Assembly (NCBI RefSeq): GCF_020923435.1
Contig: NZ_CP087263.1
Span: forward strand, 1,135,970 to 1,199,969
Length of the DNA: 64,000 nucleotides
Direction: 5' to 3'
DNA from: Brevibacillus humidisoli
GTDB lineage: Bacteria; Bacillota; Bacilli; Brevibacillales; Brevibacillaceae
Below are positions 54,986-61,634 of this stretch, piece after piece; the stretch's first letter is position 1, and every line of letters begins with the position of its first letter. The position numbers and the translations under genes were made by a program. The notes below the pieces were generated by a model. That model saw only the letters and a list, made by a program, of their open reading frames with translations, was not told the origin of the DNA and did not search any database.

Positions 54986-55001
54986 GATTTCCAGTAGAAA
55001 A

Positions 55002-55030
55002 ACCGGCCTCCATGCAGGAGGTCGGTTTTT
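55002..55030 (+). terminator. Terminator of the subtilisin gene
   Basis: ACCGGCCTCC (55002-55011) pairs with GGAGGTCGGT (55017-55026, one G-U), followed by TTTTC. Confidence 0.92.
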
Positions 55031-55141
55031 CGTTGGGCGGGGCGAGCAGCCAGTGTTTCTGATTGGAAATATAAGGTGGGTGGCTCATTAGAATTGGTAC
55101 AAGAGATGGAGACCCTCCGCTCCCGCCATCGACAAGTGTGA

Positions 55142-55633
55142 TCAGGACATAGAGCCGCAGTTTCCACACTGCAGGCTGTGCCGAATCTTTTCCAGGCGCT
55201 TCTGGCAGAGTTCAGGTGTCACCCGGAAACGTTCCGTCAGATTTTCAATGATGCCCGGATCGCGGAAGTCGAATGAGAGCAGCATATGCAACGGAAGCGC
55301 TGCGTAGCGGGTAAAATGGTGCGCGTCCCGCTCCTGCAGCTCGCGAAAAGCAGCCGGCATCATGCTCTGTCGCCCGGCATGCCGCAGCAGATGGCACAAT
55401 TCGTGGAAAAAGTGTTCACGCTGCACCTGCGAGGGCATCCGGGAGTCAATGGTAATGCTCTTAAACCGGCCCATTTCATATGAGAGAGAAGGCACATCTC
55501 TATAGCTGAGGTAAATGTTTAAGCTGTGGGCGATCTCAGTTTCGGCTAAATCTTCCGGCTGTTCAATCCGCAGTCGACGGTAAAACTGGACAACCCACGC
55601 TTCCAGTGCAGTAGGACGATAGAAAAGAAGCAT
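55142..55633 (-). CDS. ImmA/IrrE-type metalloprotease
   Basis: A 163-residue zinc protease with the HEXXH motif HELCHLL. Proteins of this family cleave XRE-type repressors of mobile elements and so trigger induction. The partner here is the XRE gene just upstream. A LexA-like box lies 23-36 bases ahead of the start, between the xre terminator and this gene, so the protease may be made on DNA damage. ATG 55633 has GAGGCAGGTG upstream. Two C-terminal Cys pairs (CGNCG) are of unknown use. Confidence 0.87.
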   Translation of the reverse strand: MLLFYRPTALEAWVVQFYRRLRIEQPEDLAETEIAHSLNIYLSYRDVPSLSYEMGRFKSITIDSRMPSQVQREHFFHELCHLLRHAGRQSMMPAAFRELQERDAHHFTRYAALPLHMLLSFDFRDPGIIENLTERFRVTPELCQKRLEKIRHSLQCGNCGSMS

Positions 55634-55655
55634 AGGAACACCTGCCTCGGAAAAA

Positions 55656-55669
55656 GGAATGTATGTTCG
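55656..55669. promoter_or_regulatory. LexA-like box upstream of the ImmA protease gene
   Basis: Read on the minus strand it is CGAACATACATTCC, one mismatch from CGAACRNRYGTTYC and differing at only two bases from LexA box 1 of the polY operon. It overlaps a possible -10. Confidence 0.6.
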
Positions 55670-55681
55670 TTATTTGGATGA

Positions 55682-55721
55682 GAAAAAAGACACGCATCTC
55701 GTTGCAAATCGGCGCGTGTCT
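55682..55721 (-). terminator. Terminator of the xre repressor gene
   Basis: On the minus strand AGACACGC (from 55721) pairs with GCGTGTCT (ending at 55688), followed by TTTTTT. It isolates repressor transcription from the protease gene. Confidence 0.85.
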
Positions 55722-55726
55722 CGTTG

Positions 55727-56080
55727 TTATTTCTGGTTTTGTTCTTTTTCGGCTAAATAGCGCAAGTACTTGATATGCTCCAAAGCTTTATGCTTGTCTT
55801 CATCGCTCAACTTGTCCAATTCGTAAAAGAAGATGTGTTCCAATTGGTTGCGGGGTGACATTTCCTCGCTGCGTGTCGATTCCCTGCCCAGCAGCAGGTA
55901 ATCAGTGGTGACTTGGAAAAAATCAGCAATTCGTTGGATTGTTTCAAAGCCTGGCTCTCGTTTATCTGTTTCGTACATGGCAAGTGTACTTTTGGCAAGC
56001 TGCAAGTGGGAAGCCAGCTCTGCCTGAGACATTTTCTTTTCCGTTCTCAGTTTGGCGACTCGTTCACCAAATGTGCTCAC
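55727..56080 (-). CDS. XRE-family repressor of the tailocin element
   Basis: A 117-residue phage-type repressor. Helix-turn-helix in residues 5-60 (MSQAELASHLQLAKSTLAMYE, in part), followed by a short linker and an acidic helical tail (KLSDEDKHKALEHIKYLRYL) for dimerisation. The start is GTG 56080 with GAGGTGG upstream. Operators of the form TCACA-N3-TGTGA lie in its own promoter and in the divergent promoter, so it controls both directions like Xre of PBSX. Confidence 0.9.
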   Translation of the reverse strand: MSTFGERVAKLRTEKKMSQAELASHLQLAKSTLAMYETDKREPGFETIQRIADFFQVTTDYLLLGRESTRSEEMSPRNQLEHIFFYELDKLSDEDKHKALEHIKYLRYLAEKEQNQK

Positions 56081-56100
56081 CAAAACCACCTCGCTTCTTT

Positions 56101-56129
56101 ATTATACCTCACAATATGTGATTGGTAAA
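56101..56129 (-). promoter_or_regulatory. Promoter of the xre repressor gene
   Basis: On the minus strand TTTACC (56129-56124), 17-base spacer, TATAAT (56106-56101). Operator O1 fills the spacer, which fits self-repression. Confidence 0.7.
56109..56121. promoter_or_regulatory. Repressor operator O1
   Basis: TCACAATATGTGA, the first of three TCACA-N3-TGTGA sites in the divergent control region. Confidence 0.75.
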
Positions 56130-56245
56130 TGCTTTTCTAAGAAGATATATTTTCCTATGGTCATCAAGCATGCTGTATTGAATAGCAAAGAATACGCAAT
56201 AGGTGGAGTCGTCTAAACGTGTCGAATAGAGAGGGATTTTATTGC

Positions 56246-56273
56246 TTGCATGATCACGAAATGTGACTATAAT
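56246..56273 (+). promoter_or_regulatory. Early rightward promoter of the tailocin element
   Basis: TTGCAT (56246-56251), 16-base spacer, TATAAT (56268-56273). Operator O2 fills the spacer and O3 covers the start region. Confidence 0.65.
56254..56266. promoter_or_regulatory. Repressor operator O2
   Basis: TCACGAAATGTGA, one base from the TCACA-N3-TGTGA consensus of O1 and O3. Confidence 0.7.
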
Positions 56274-56287
56274 AAAAAGAGTGTTAG

Positions 56288-56300
56288 TCACACATTGTGA
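56288..56300. promoter_or_regulatory. Repressor operator O3
   Basis: TCACACATTGTGA, a perfect TCACA-N3-TGTGA site 15 bases past the -10 of the rightward promoter. Confidence 0.75.
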
Positions 56301-56344
56301 TCGACAGTGCCGATAACGTTGATTGGTCCAGAGGAGGGGCGCAG

Positions 56345-56542
56345 ATGGAGATCATTACACAGAAAGAAGCGATCCTGGAAATCCCGCAAGAAAAAGGGGT
56401 AAGAGTGATCATCTTCGAAGATGGCCAACTGGTTGAAAACTACAAGTTGGAAGCATTCCACAGGTATACGATCATTACCCAGGATCACAAGCTGTTGGAC
56501 ACGGAAGAGACGAAGCGCAAGCGTTACAAAATCTCCAGATAG
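56345..56542 (+). CDS. Small early protein of the tailocin element, unknown
   Basis: A 65-residue protein and the first gene of the operator-controlled rightward transcript. An N-terminal beta-rich part (EIITQKEAILEIPQEKGVRV) is followed by EDGQLVENYKLEAFHRYTII and a strongly basic end KRKRYKISR. ATG 56345 has GAGGAGGGG upstream; a longer frame from 56297 is not used. A terminator follows directly, so a role in antirepression or antitermination could fit, but there is no family evidence. Confidence 0.65.
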   Translation: MEIITQKEAILEIPQEKGVRVIIFEDGQLVENYKLEAFHRYTIITQDHKLLDTEETKRKRYKISR

Positions 56543-56559
56543 CCTGACCGAAAAGCGGA

Positions 56560-56610
56560 GGGCGTCGGAACCAGCACCCGATAGGGGTGTTGTTCTGACG
56601 CCCTTTTTTT
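56560..56610 (+). terminator. Terminator after the first early gene
   Basis: GGGCGTC (56560-56566) pairs with GACGCCC (56597-56603), extended by further inner pairs, followed by seven Ts. Confidence 0.88.
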
Positions 56611-56746
56611 CCTTTCGGATTCGCGAAATCGACTGACGCGCGCTGGTGATGCAAGGAAAAAACTTTGACTGCCAACAAGGAAGCGATCGGCTACGGCTGC
56701 AGCAGCATTTGTTGTGGCAGGGAGATATGTGACGGGAGGAGATAGC

Positions 56747-56929
56747 GTGGATTGTGAGAGTGGTATAGGCAAGATGAATGATAACCGGGCAGCCAAGCGA
56801 GTGAAGTTTTTCACACGGTACGAGAAGACGGCTCAACAGCAGCTTCCCAAGAAGTGCCACCGCTGTGTTTGGGGCCGAAGCGAGGGACTTCGCCTGATGT
56901 GTATGAGACCGCAGTGTGTAAAGGAATAG
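56747..56929 (+). CDS. Small zinc-ribbon-like protein
   Basis: A 60-residue basic protein with a C-X2-C and C-X4-C arrangement in KKCHRCVWGR and LMCMRPQCVKE, likely one zinc site. GTG 56747 follows GGGAGGAG. It sits 17 bases ahead of the late regulator gene. Function unknown; small zinc proteins are common beside phage late regulators. Confidence 0.6.
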   Translation: MDCESGIGKMNDNRAAKRVKFFTRYEKTAQQQLPKKCHRCVWGRSEGLRLMCMRPQCVKE

Positions 56930-56946
56930 AGAAGGGCGGGAAAGGT

Positions 56947-57579
56947 ATGGAAAAGCAGCATCTTATCGAAAGCGTATGCGCCAACTGTCCGGGCACCCAA
57001 TGGGGATCGAGAAGCATCTGTAGTGTCTTCGGGAAAAGTGTGGGCTATATCGAAGAGTGTGAGGAATGGAAACGATACCCCGTGAAGCGCGCTTCGGCTC
57101 GTGCGAAGGACGTATCTGTATCTGTGACGGATCAGCTGCGGCCTGCTCTCGAATGGGTGCAGCGAACAGAAGAAGAGCTGCGGGATTACCGCTTCATGGT
57201 ACGGGAGATCGGCCGCATCGAGGAGTATCTGGGAAATGTCGGCCAAGGTCTGGTCAGTGCCTACGGCATTGATGGCTGCCAACCGAAAGGGAAAGGACTG
57301 ACGGCCAACAAAACCCAGAATGAAGTGGTCCATCGGGAGCGGAAGTGGAAACGATTGATGAAACTGAAAGAAACAGTGGACCGTATCGAACAGGCAGCTG
57401 AAGAAATCGCAGATGAGCGGGAAAGGACCGTGCTGGATGGATTGATGGATGGGGAGAAAAACAATTACATCGCCCGTCAACTGGGGGTGAGTCGGCAGCG
57501 CTACTACGAGATCAAACGCAGCTTGATCGGGAAAATGGCGTGGTCGATGTACGGGGAGCAGAACGAATCAGGTGATTGA
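56947..57579 (+). CDS. Late transcription regulator (Xpf/ArpU-like)
   Basis: A 210-residue DNA-binding protein. Four Cys in the first 60 residues (CANCPGT, SICSVFG, EECEEW) may bind zinc, a helical middle follows, and a C-terminal sigma-region-4-like helix-turn-helix reads NYIARQLGVSRQRYYEIKRSL. In PBSX-type elements a protein at this place activates the late operon. The repeats at 57576-57608 and the late promoter at 57613 begin inside or right after this gene, so it may act on them. ATG 56947 has AAAGGT upstream. Confidence 0.72.
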   Translation: MEKQHLIESVCANCPGTQWGSRSICSVFGKSVGYIEECEEWKRYPVKRASARAKDVSVSVTDQLRPALEWVQRTEEELRDYRFMVREIGRIEEYLGNVGQGLVSAYGIDGCQPKGKGLTANKTQNEVVHRERKWKRLMKLKETVDRIEQAAEEIADERERTVLDGLMDGEKNNYIARQLGVSRQRYYEIKRSLIGKMAWSMYGEQNESGD

Positions 57580-57608
57580 CACTTTGGACAGATTGGACAC
57601 TTTGAACG
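57576..57608 (+). repeat. Four tandem TTGnACA-like units with ~9-base spacing
   Basis: TTGACA at 57576, TTGGACA at 57584, TTGGACA at 57593 and TTGAACG at 57602. They are spaced 8-9 bases apart and stand directly upstream of the late promoter, where an activator would bind. Confidence 0.65.
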
Positions 57609-57612
57609 GTTT

Positions 57613-57642
57613 TTGCGAACAGTCGAGCCAACAGGTTATAAT
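57613..57642 (+). promoter_or_regulatory. Late promoter of the tail operon
   Basis: Weak TTGCGA (57613-57618), 18-base spacer, perfect TATAAT (57637-57642). A weak -35 with an upstream repeat array fits an activator-dependent promoter. Confidence 0.65.
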
Positions 57643-57667
57643 GGGGTCAAGCAAGATGAGAGAGAAA

Positions 57668-57694
57668 GCCATCCGGCCACCGGGTGGCTTTTTT
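57668..57694 (+). terminator. Terminator in the leader of the tail operon
   Basis: GCCATCCGG (57668-57676) pairs with CCGGGTGGC (57680-57688), followed by TTTTTT. It is only about 20 bases past the predicted start site and 130 bases ahead of the first structural gene. Confidence 0.82.
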
Positions 57695-57823
57695 CATGTA
57701 CAGCGTACAGGGAACTGATCTTGCGAGGTGGAAAAGCTATGCTCCTCGCTCCCTGTGCGGTAGACATGAGATGTTTACCATCAGCAGCACAATTGAAAAG
57801 AGAGGGAAAGGAGGAGTTGTCCC

Positions 57824-58204
57824 ATGCTGACACCAGAGCAGGTGAAGCAGTGGAGCAGTACGAGAGTCGCAGCGGAGAAGACGACGGATCGGCTGCAGTA
57901 CTTAATCGACGAGGCGAAGCTGCGGATCGAGCTGTTTGCCGCGCGGCCATTTGTCGAAGGAGACAGCCGTCTGGCGATGATTCATTTCCGCCTTGTAGAA
58001 TCAATGGCCTTGACCGACAATGACGAGTCTCTAGGTTTAGATGCACGAGGCATTGTATCAGAAGGTGACCTCGGGTACTCGTACACGATCAACAGGGAAG
58101 CGGTAACGACTGGTTTTCCCTTGATCGATTCTCTGCTTCGTCAGTGGATGACCTATGTGGATCAACAGACGGATGGCGGTACGACGCAGGCGATGTCGTC
58201 ATGA
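57824..58204 (+). CDS. Phage neck protein (head-tail connector, gp6/YqbG-like)
   Basis: A 126-residue protein of the head-tail connector type (helical N-terminus MLTPEQVKQW, LQYLIDEAKLRIELFAARPF, IDSLLRQWMTYVDQQ). In capsid-less tailocins such proteins cap the tail. ATG 57824 has AAAGGAGGAG upstream. It is first of the structural operon. Confidence 0.65.
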   Translation: MLTPEQVKQWSSTRVAAEKTTDRLQYLIDEAKLRIELFAARPFVEGDSRLAMIHFRLVESMALTDNDESLGLDARGIVSEGDLGYSYTINREAVTTGFPLIDSLLRQWMTYVDQQTDGGTTQAMSS

Positions 58205-58527
58205 GGTGGCGGATGAGCGTTCCGATTGAGGTCTTTCGGCGGGAGGAACTGGTGGGTGATCGCAATGTGATTGGCTTCTCTGCGCTGTCGGCACGAGAGG
58301 TGTACGGATCGATTCGCGAGGTGGAGAGTGTTTGGGAGCATACCGGGACCAATCCGGTCGAATGGGAGTACAAGGCCTTTATCGGTTTTGCACCAGAAGA
58401 GGACATACGCCCAAACGACCGTTTGAGACTGCCCGGCTTTCGAGAGTCGTTTCTCGTCAAGAATGTGCAGCGCACACGACTTTTTCTGGCAGTGACCGCA
58501 ATCCGCAAGAAACGGGGGGACATCTGA
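58201..58527 (+). CDS. Phage head-tail adaptor-like protein (XkdH/YqbH type)
   Basis: A 108-residue beta-rich protein (VFRREELVGDRNVIGFSALS, ESVWEHTGTNPVEWEYK, LRLPGFRESFLVKNVQR). ATG 58201 overlaps the previous stop; ATG 58213 behind GAGGTGG is an equally good start. Synteny and length match XkdH-type adaptors ahead of XkdI. The family call is by position and general pattern. Confidence 0.6.
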   Translation: MRWRMSVPIEVFRREELVGDRNVIGFSALSAREVYGSIREVESVWEHTGTNPVEWEYKAFIGFAPEEDIRPNDRLRLPGFRESFLVKNVQRTRLFLAVTAIRKKRGDI

Positions 58528-58979
58528 TGGAACAAGACCTATCGGTGATCGTCGATCTGGTGCATGAAGCCTACCCCAACCTGCCCATCTTGCTCAATCT
58601 CCAGGAGTGGGAGGCTGAAAGCATCTCTCCTCCCTATGCTTTTGTGCAGATCAAGGAACTGGGTGAAACAGGACATACCTTAACATCTCACAACGTGCTC
58701 GTCGATACCACTGTGATTCTGCTTCATGAAGAAGTGAACAGCGTCTACACCGCGATCCCCGCTGAACCGATCCGCAGCCTGCTGCAAAGCAAACAGTTCG
58801 CCTATCGTGGTCAGACGGACGGGCGCTACATCGAGATTGAGAGGGATTCGTTTCGCGTGCGCTCCAAAGACAGCGACCGGACTGAGATCACCTTTCGCTT
58901 CACCTATACGGCCGCTATTCCGAAGGAAGCAACAGAAAAAATTCACGTTTTTGAAACAGAGGAGGTTTGGCATCGTTGA
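58527..58979 (+). CDS. Tail terminator-like protein (XkdI type)
   Basis: A 150-residue protein located two genes before the sheath gene, where PBSX-type elements encode XkdI. It begins MEQDLSVIVDLVHEAYPNLP and has alternating beta strands (YAFVQIKELGETGHT, YIEIERDSFRVR). It overlaps the previous stop by one base. A tail-completion role is inferred from position. Confidence 0.6.
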   Translation: MEQDLSVIVDLVHEAYPNLPILLNLQEWEAESISPPYAFVQIKELGETGHTLTSHNVLVDTTVILLHEEVNSVYTAIPAEPIRSLLQSKQFAYRGQTDGRYIEIERDSFRVRSKDSDRTEITFRFTYTAAIPKEATEKIHVFETEEVWHR

Positions 58980-59176
58980 CGCGCAAGAAACAACCAGTAA
59001 AAAAGCGGATGGAGATCGAACGCAGCAAACGAGAGTGGATCGATACGGGCGCCGCCAGTCTGAAAGCAGAACGCTTTGAGATTGCTGGTGCCCTTTTTGC
59101 TGAAAGTGACGATAAACTGCTGAGTGAAACAGTGGTCAGACAAAAGTTAAAAGAATACAAAGGCGGTGGCAAGTAA
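58976..59176 (+). CDS. Small basic tail protein (XkdJ-position)
   Basis: A 66-residue protein with a basic start (TRKKQPVKKRM) and two helices. The start is TTG 58976, because GGAGG at 58961 is ten bases away and the TTG at 58967 is only one base from it. It overlaps both neighbours by one to four bases. PBSX carries a similarly short gene just before the sheath gene. Function unknown. Confidence 0.6.
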   Translation: MTRKKQPVKKRMEIERSKREWIDTGAASLKAERFEIAGALFAESDDKLLSETVVRQKLKEYKGGGK

Positions 59177-60513
59177 TGACCATTCAACGTGAAAGACCAG
59201 GTGTGACCATTGAGATGATCGCGAAAGCACAGGAACGTGTGCTGCCCAAAAGCGGCGTTGTGCTGGTTCCGTACCAGGCGGAGTGGGGAGAGCCTGACGC
59301 GGTTGTGCGCATGACAGGCTACGAAGAGCGAATTGCTGAAACGTACGGTGAGGTGGATGTGATTGAACTGGCTGCAGAAAGCGGTGCTACGATCCTCGGA
59401 TACCGCATCACAAACGGCAACGCGACTGCCGCCAGCTATATGCAGGATGGAGCGATTACCATCCAGGCTCGCTACCCGGGATTGCGTGGAAACGACATCT
59501 CGATCTCGATTGCAGATTCAACGGCCGAACCAGGTAAAAAAGAACTGGTGGTCAAAGGACCGGTCAGCACGGAGAAATACTCCTTTGCCGATGCGGATGA
59601 GCTGGTCAGCAAGACGGCTCTGTCGATTTACATCCGGGTGACAAAACTGGGAGAGACCGCAATTGCAGACGTTGCCGAGACCCAACTGGCCGGCGGCACG
59701 ACGGGTACTGCGCCACTTACTGCTGCTGATGCGACTGTATTGTTTACGGCTACGGCGGGAGTAGACTACGATGCCTTTTACCTCCCATTTGCCGATGCTG
59801 CTGTGCAGTTTGCGGCAAAGCAGTTCATGCAGGATCGACGTACGCAGAACAAGAAATTGAGCACGCTGGTGATCGGTGGTGACGCGGCTTCCGATACGAT
59901 GATGACCGCTCATACGGATCGCTCGCTGGCGATGAATGCCCGCTACGTCGTCAACTGCGCAATCTCCGGCACCCACCAAAATGGAACAGAGTACAGCAGT
60001 CTGGAGTGGGCTGCCTGGACTGCCGGTATGATTGCGGCTGCCCCGGCCGACCAATCGCTGACGGCGGTAGTCGTTCCGTTAAAAAAGGCGAAAAAGGATT
60101 GGGGACATACTGAGATCCTGCAAGCTCTCTCGACAGGGACACTGATTGCCGTTCGCGACGGGGACGTCTACCTGATCGAAAGTGCGGTCAATACCTTATC
60201 GACGCTGGGTCCTGGTGAGCGCGAGGACTTTGGCAAGATTCGCGTTGCGATGACGCTGGATCAGATCGTCAACGATATCCAAACGGTCGGGAAAAAGTAC
60301 AAAGGAAAACTGGACAACAACGATATTGGAGCGGCCACCTTTGTCGGGGCGGTAAAGGCGTATCTGGAAGTGCGGGAACAGCAGGGAGCGATTGACGCAG
60401 GCTGGAGCTTCGCGGACAAGAAGAACGGCAGCGGTGACCGGCGCGGATTTCTCTTGTCGGCCAAACCGCTTGATGCGATTGAGTACTTCGATATCGAATG
60501 GGAGGTGCTGTAG
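59176..60513 (+). CDS. xkdK: Contractile tail sheath protein (XkdK-like)
   Basis: A 445-residue sheath subunit that shortens to drive the tube through the target envelope. N-terminal RERPGVTIEMIAKAQERV, an inserted domain with GATILGYRITNGNATAAS, and the conserved C-terminal sheath core ending SAKPLDAIEYFDIEWEVL. It makes this a contractile (R-type/PBSX-type) structure, not a flexible tail. It is three bases ahead of the tube gene. Confidence 0.9.
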   Translation: MTIQRERPGVTIEMIAKAQERVLPKSGVVLVPYQAEWGEPDAVVRMTGYEERIAETYGEVDVIELAAESGATILGYRITNGNATAASYMQDGAITIQARYPGLRGNDISISIADSTAEPGKKELVVKGPVSTEKYSFADADELVSKTALSIYIRVTKLGETAIADVAETQLAGGTTGTAPLTAADATVLFTATAGVDYDAFYLPFADAAVQFAAKQFMQDRRTQNKKLSTLVIGGDAASDTMMTAHTDRSLAMNARYVVNCAISGTHQNGTEYSSLEWAAWTAGMIAAAPADQSLTAVVVPLKKAKKDWGHTEILQALSTGTLIAVRDGDVYLIESAVNTLSTLGPGEREDFGKIRVAMTLDQIVNDIQTVGKKYKGKLDNNDIGAATFVGAVKAYLEVREQQGAIDAGWSFADKKNGSGDRRGFLLSAKPLDAIEYFDIEWEVL

Positions 60514-60516
60514 ACG

Positions 60517-60963
60517 ATGCAGCGAGATATTAAACTAAAAAACTGCCAGATCTACAATGACAGCGGCGACGTGATTGAAGGCACGCTGGAAGGACGCTTT
60601 GTGTTTAAGACCAATTACGGCGAGGTTCACCGCCTGCAAAAAGGGGCGGTCCAGACAGTAAACGACTGGTTTGTCGAGGTGACGCTGCGGATAACCTCAG
60701 CCAACGCAGAATTGAAATATTACTGTGTTGAGCAATTGAGCAAAGGCAAAACACCGGTACTGCCGATGCTGATCGGTGAGACGGTGGACAAAGAAGCGGG
60801 CAACAGTGAACTGGTCCGCCTCTCCGACATTTATCTCAGCCCGGAAGAGATCACGCTGTGGGAGGCGAAGGCGGAGGGCAGCGACAACGCAACCTACGAG
60901 ATCAAGGGACGCAGCAACAAGGTGCCTGATTTCCTGGAAAAACTGCCGGAGTACGCAGAATAG
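60517..60963 (+). CDS. xkdM: Tail tube protein (XkdM-like)
   Basis: A 148-residue tube subunit (DIKLKNCQIYNDSGDVIEGT, YLSPEEITLWEAKAEGSDNA, ending PEYAE). Size, position directly after the sheath and the beta-rich pattern match XkdM. It forms the rigid inner tube that punctures the target cell. Confidence 0.88.
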   Translation: MQRDIKLKNCQIYNDSGDVIEGTLEGRFVFKTNYGEVHRLQKGAVQTVNDWFVEVTLRITSANAELKYYCVEQLSKGKTPVLPMLIGETVDKEAGNSELVRLSDIYLSPEEITLWEAKAEGSDNATYEIKGRSNKVPDFLEKLPEYAE

Positions 60964-60973
60964 GAGCGAGAGT

Positions 60974-61360
60974 ATGGGGAAACTGGAAAAATACTTGGCA
61001 AAGTCAAATGAAACGGGACAGCGCAGGACGGAAACGGTTCTCATCCATGACGAGGAGTGGGAAGTACGCGAACTGACGTTTCTGCAGAATCGGCAGTGTT
61101 ACCGCCTGGCCGAAGAAGCAGATGGACGGTTCGATTTTTTCCGCTACAACGATGCGCGTATCGTAAAGGCGACCGAACACGCTTTTCCCTGGCATCACAG
61201 CGAACTGCTGAAAGCATACAAGGCGAAAGACAAGTTTGAGATGCCGGCCCGTCTGTTTAATGACGATCCGCAGGGCTACAACCTGCTGCTGGAAGCGGTA
61301 AACCGCGTCAACAGCGAAGTGCAGACGGAAGATCAGGTGGTTGAAGAACTAAAAAACTGA
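60974..61360 (+). CDS. xkdN: Tail assembly chaperone, short form (XkdN-like)
   Basis: A 128-residue chaperone needed to build the tape measure and tube. It begins MGKLEKYLAKSNETGQRRTE and ends VEELKN. ATG 60974 has TAGGAGCGAGAG upstream. Just before its stop the sequence A AAA AAC at 61351-61357 is a canonical -1 slippery site. Slippage would continue 55 codons to a TAG at 61522-61524, giving a ~183-residue long form, as in lambda G/GT. Confidence 0.85.
   Translation: MGKLEKYLAKSNETGQRRTETVLIHDEEWEVRELTFLQNRQCYRLAEEADGRFDFFRYNDARIVKATEHAFPWHHSELLKAYKAKDKFEMPARLFNDDPQGYNLLLEAVNRVNSEVQTEDQVVEELKN
61351..61357 (+). other. Programmed -1 ribosomal frameshift site
   Basis: Heptamer A AAA AAC in the reading phase needed for -1 slippage, immediately before the zero-frame TGA at 61358. 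The -1 frame stays open for 55 codons. A 10-bp hairpin at 61506-61532 is too far to be the usual stimulator. Confidence 0.75.
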
Positions 61361-61524
61361 TTCGTATCGACGGAGAATCATCCCATCTCTGTCGCGCTTT
61401 CCTCAATGGCCGCGGACGGCCGTGCGACCTGCTGGAATACGAGGTAGACCGCCATATGCAAAAACTGTTTATCATTGCTTGTCAAAGTATAGAGGAAGAA
61501 GAGATGGAGAAGGCTGGCGGATAG
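61357..61524 (+). CDS. Frameshift extension of the tail chaperone (T part)
   Basis: Fifty-five codons in the -1 frame from the slippery site, without an internal stop. The product reads LIRIDGESSHLCRAFLNGRG, then helical EVDRHMQKLFIIACQSI and a short acidic end. It has no start signal of its own. It is expected only as the tail of a G-T type fusion, which in other phages helps the tape measure fold. Confidence 0.7.
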   Translation: MIRIDGESSHLCRAFLNGRGRPCDLLEYEVDRHMQKLFIIACQSIEEEEMEKAGG

Positions 61525-61545
61525 CCTTCTCCCTTCTCTTTTTTT
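61506..61545 (+). terminator. Hairpin between chaperone and tape-measure genes
   Basis: GGAGAAGGCT (61506-61515) pairs perfectly with AGCCTTCTCC (61523-61532). Seven Ts follow six bases later. It overlaps the end of the frameshift extension and may lower expression of downstream genes. Confidence 0.55.
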
Positions 61546-61634
61546 GGAACGTTTGTATTCGCTAAGGCGATCAAATGCTTTCGCCATTAGGATGGATGAC
61601 TAGCCAATTTTATAAAAAGGAAAGGGAGGTGACG

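Noticed and set aside
57613-58023. 136-codon frame over the late promoter and first tail gene
   Set aside because: It starts in the -35 element, crosses a terminator and overlaps a better-supported gene in another frame.
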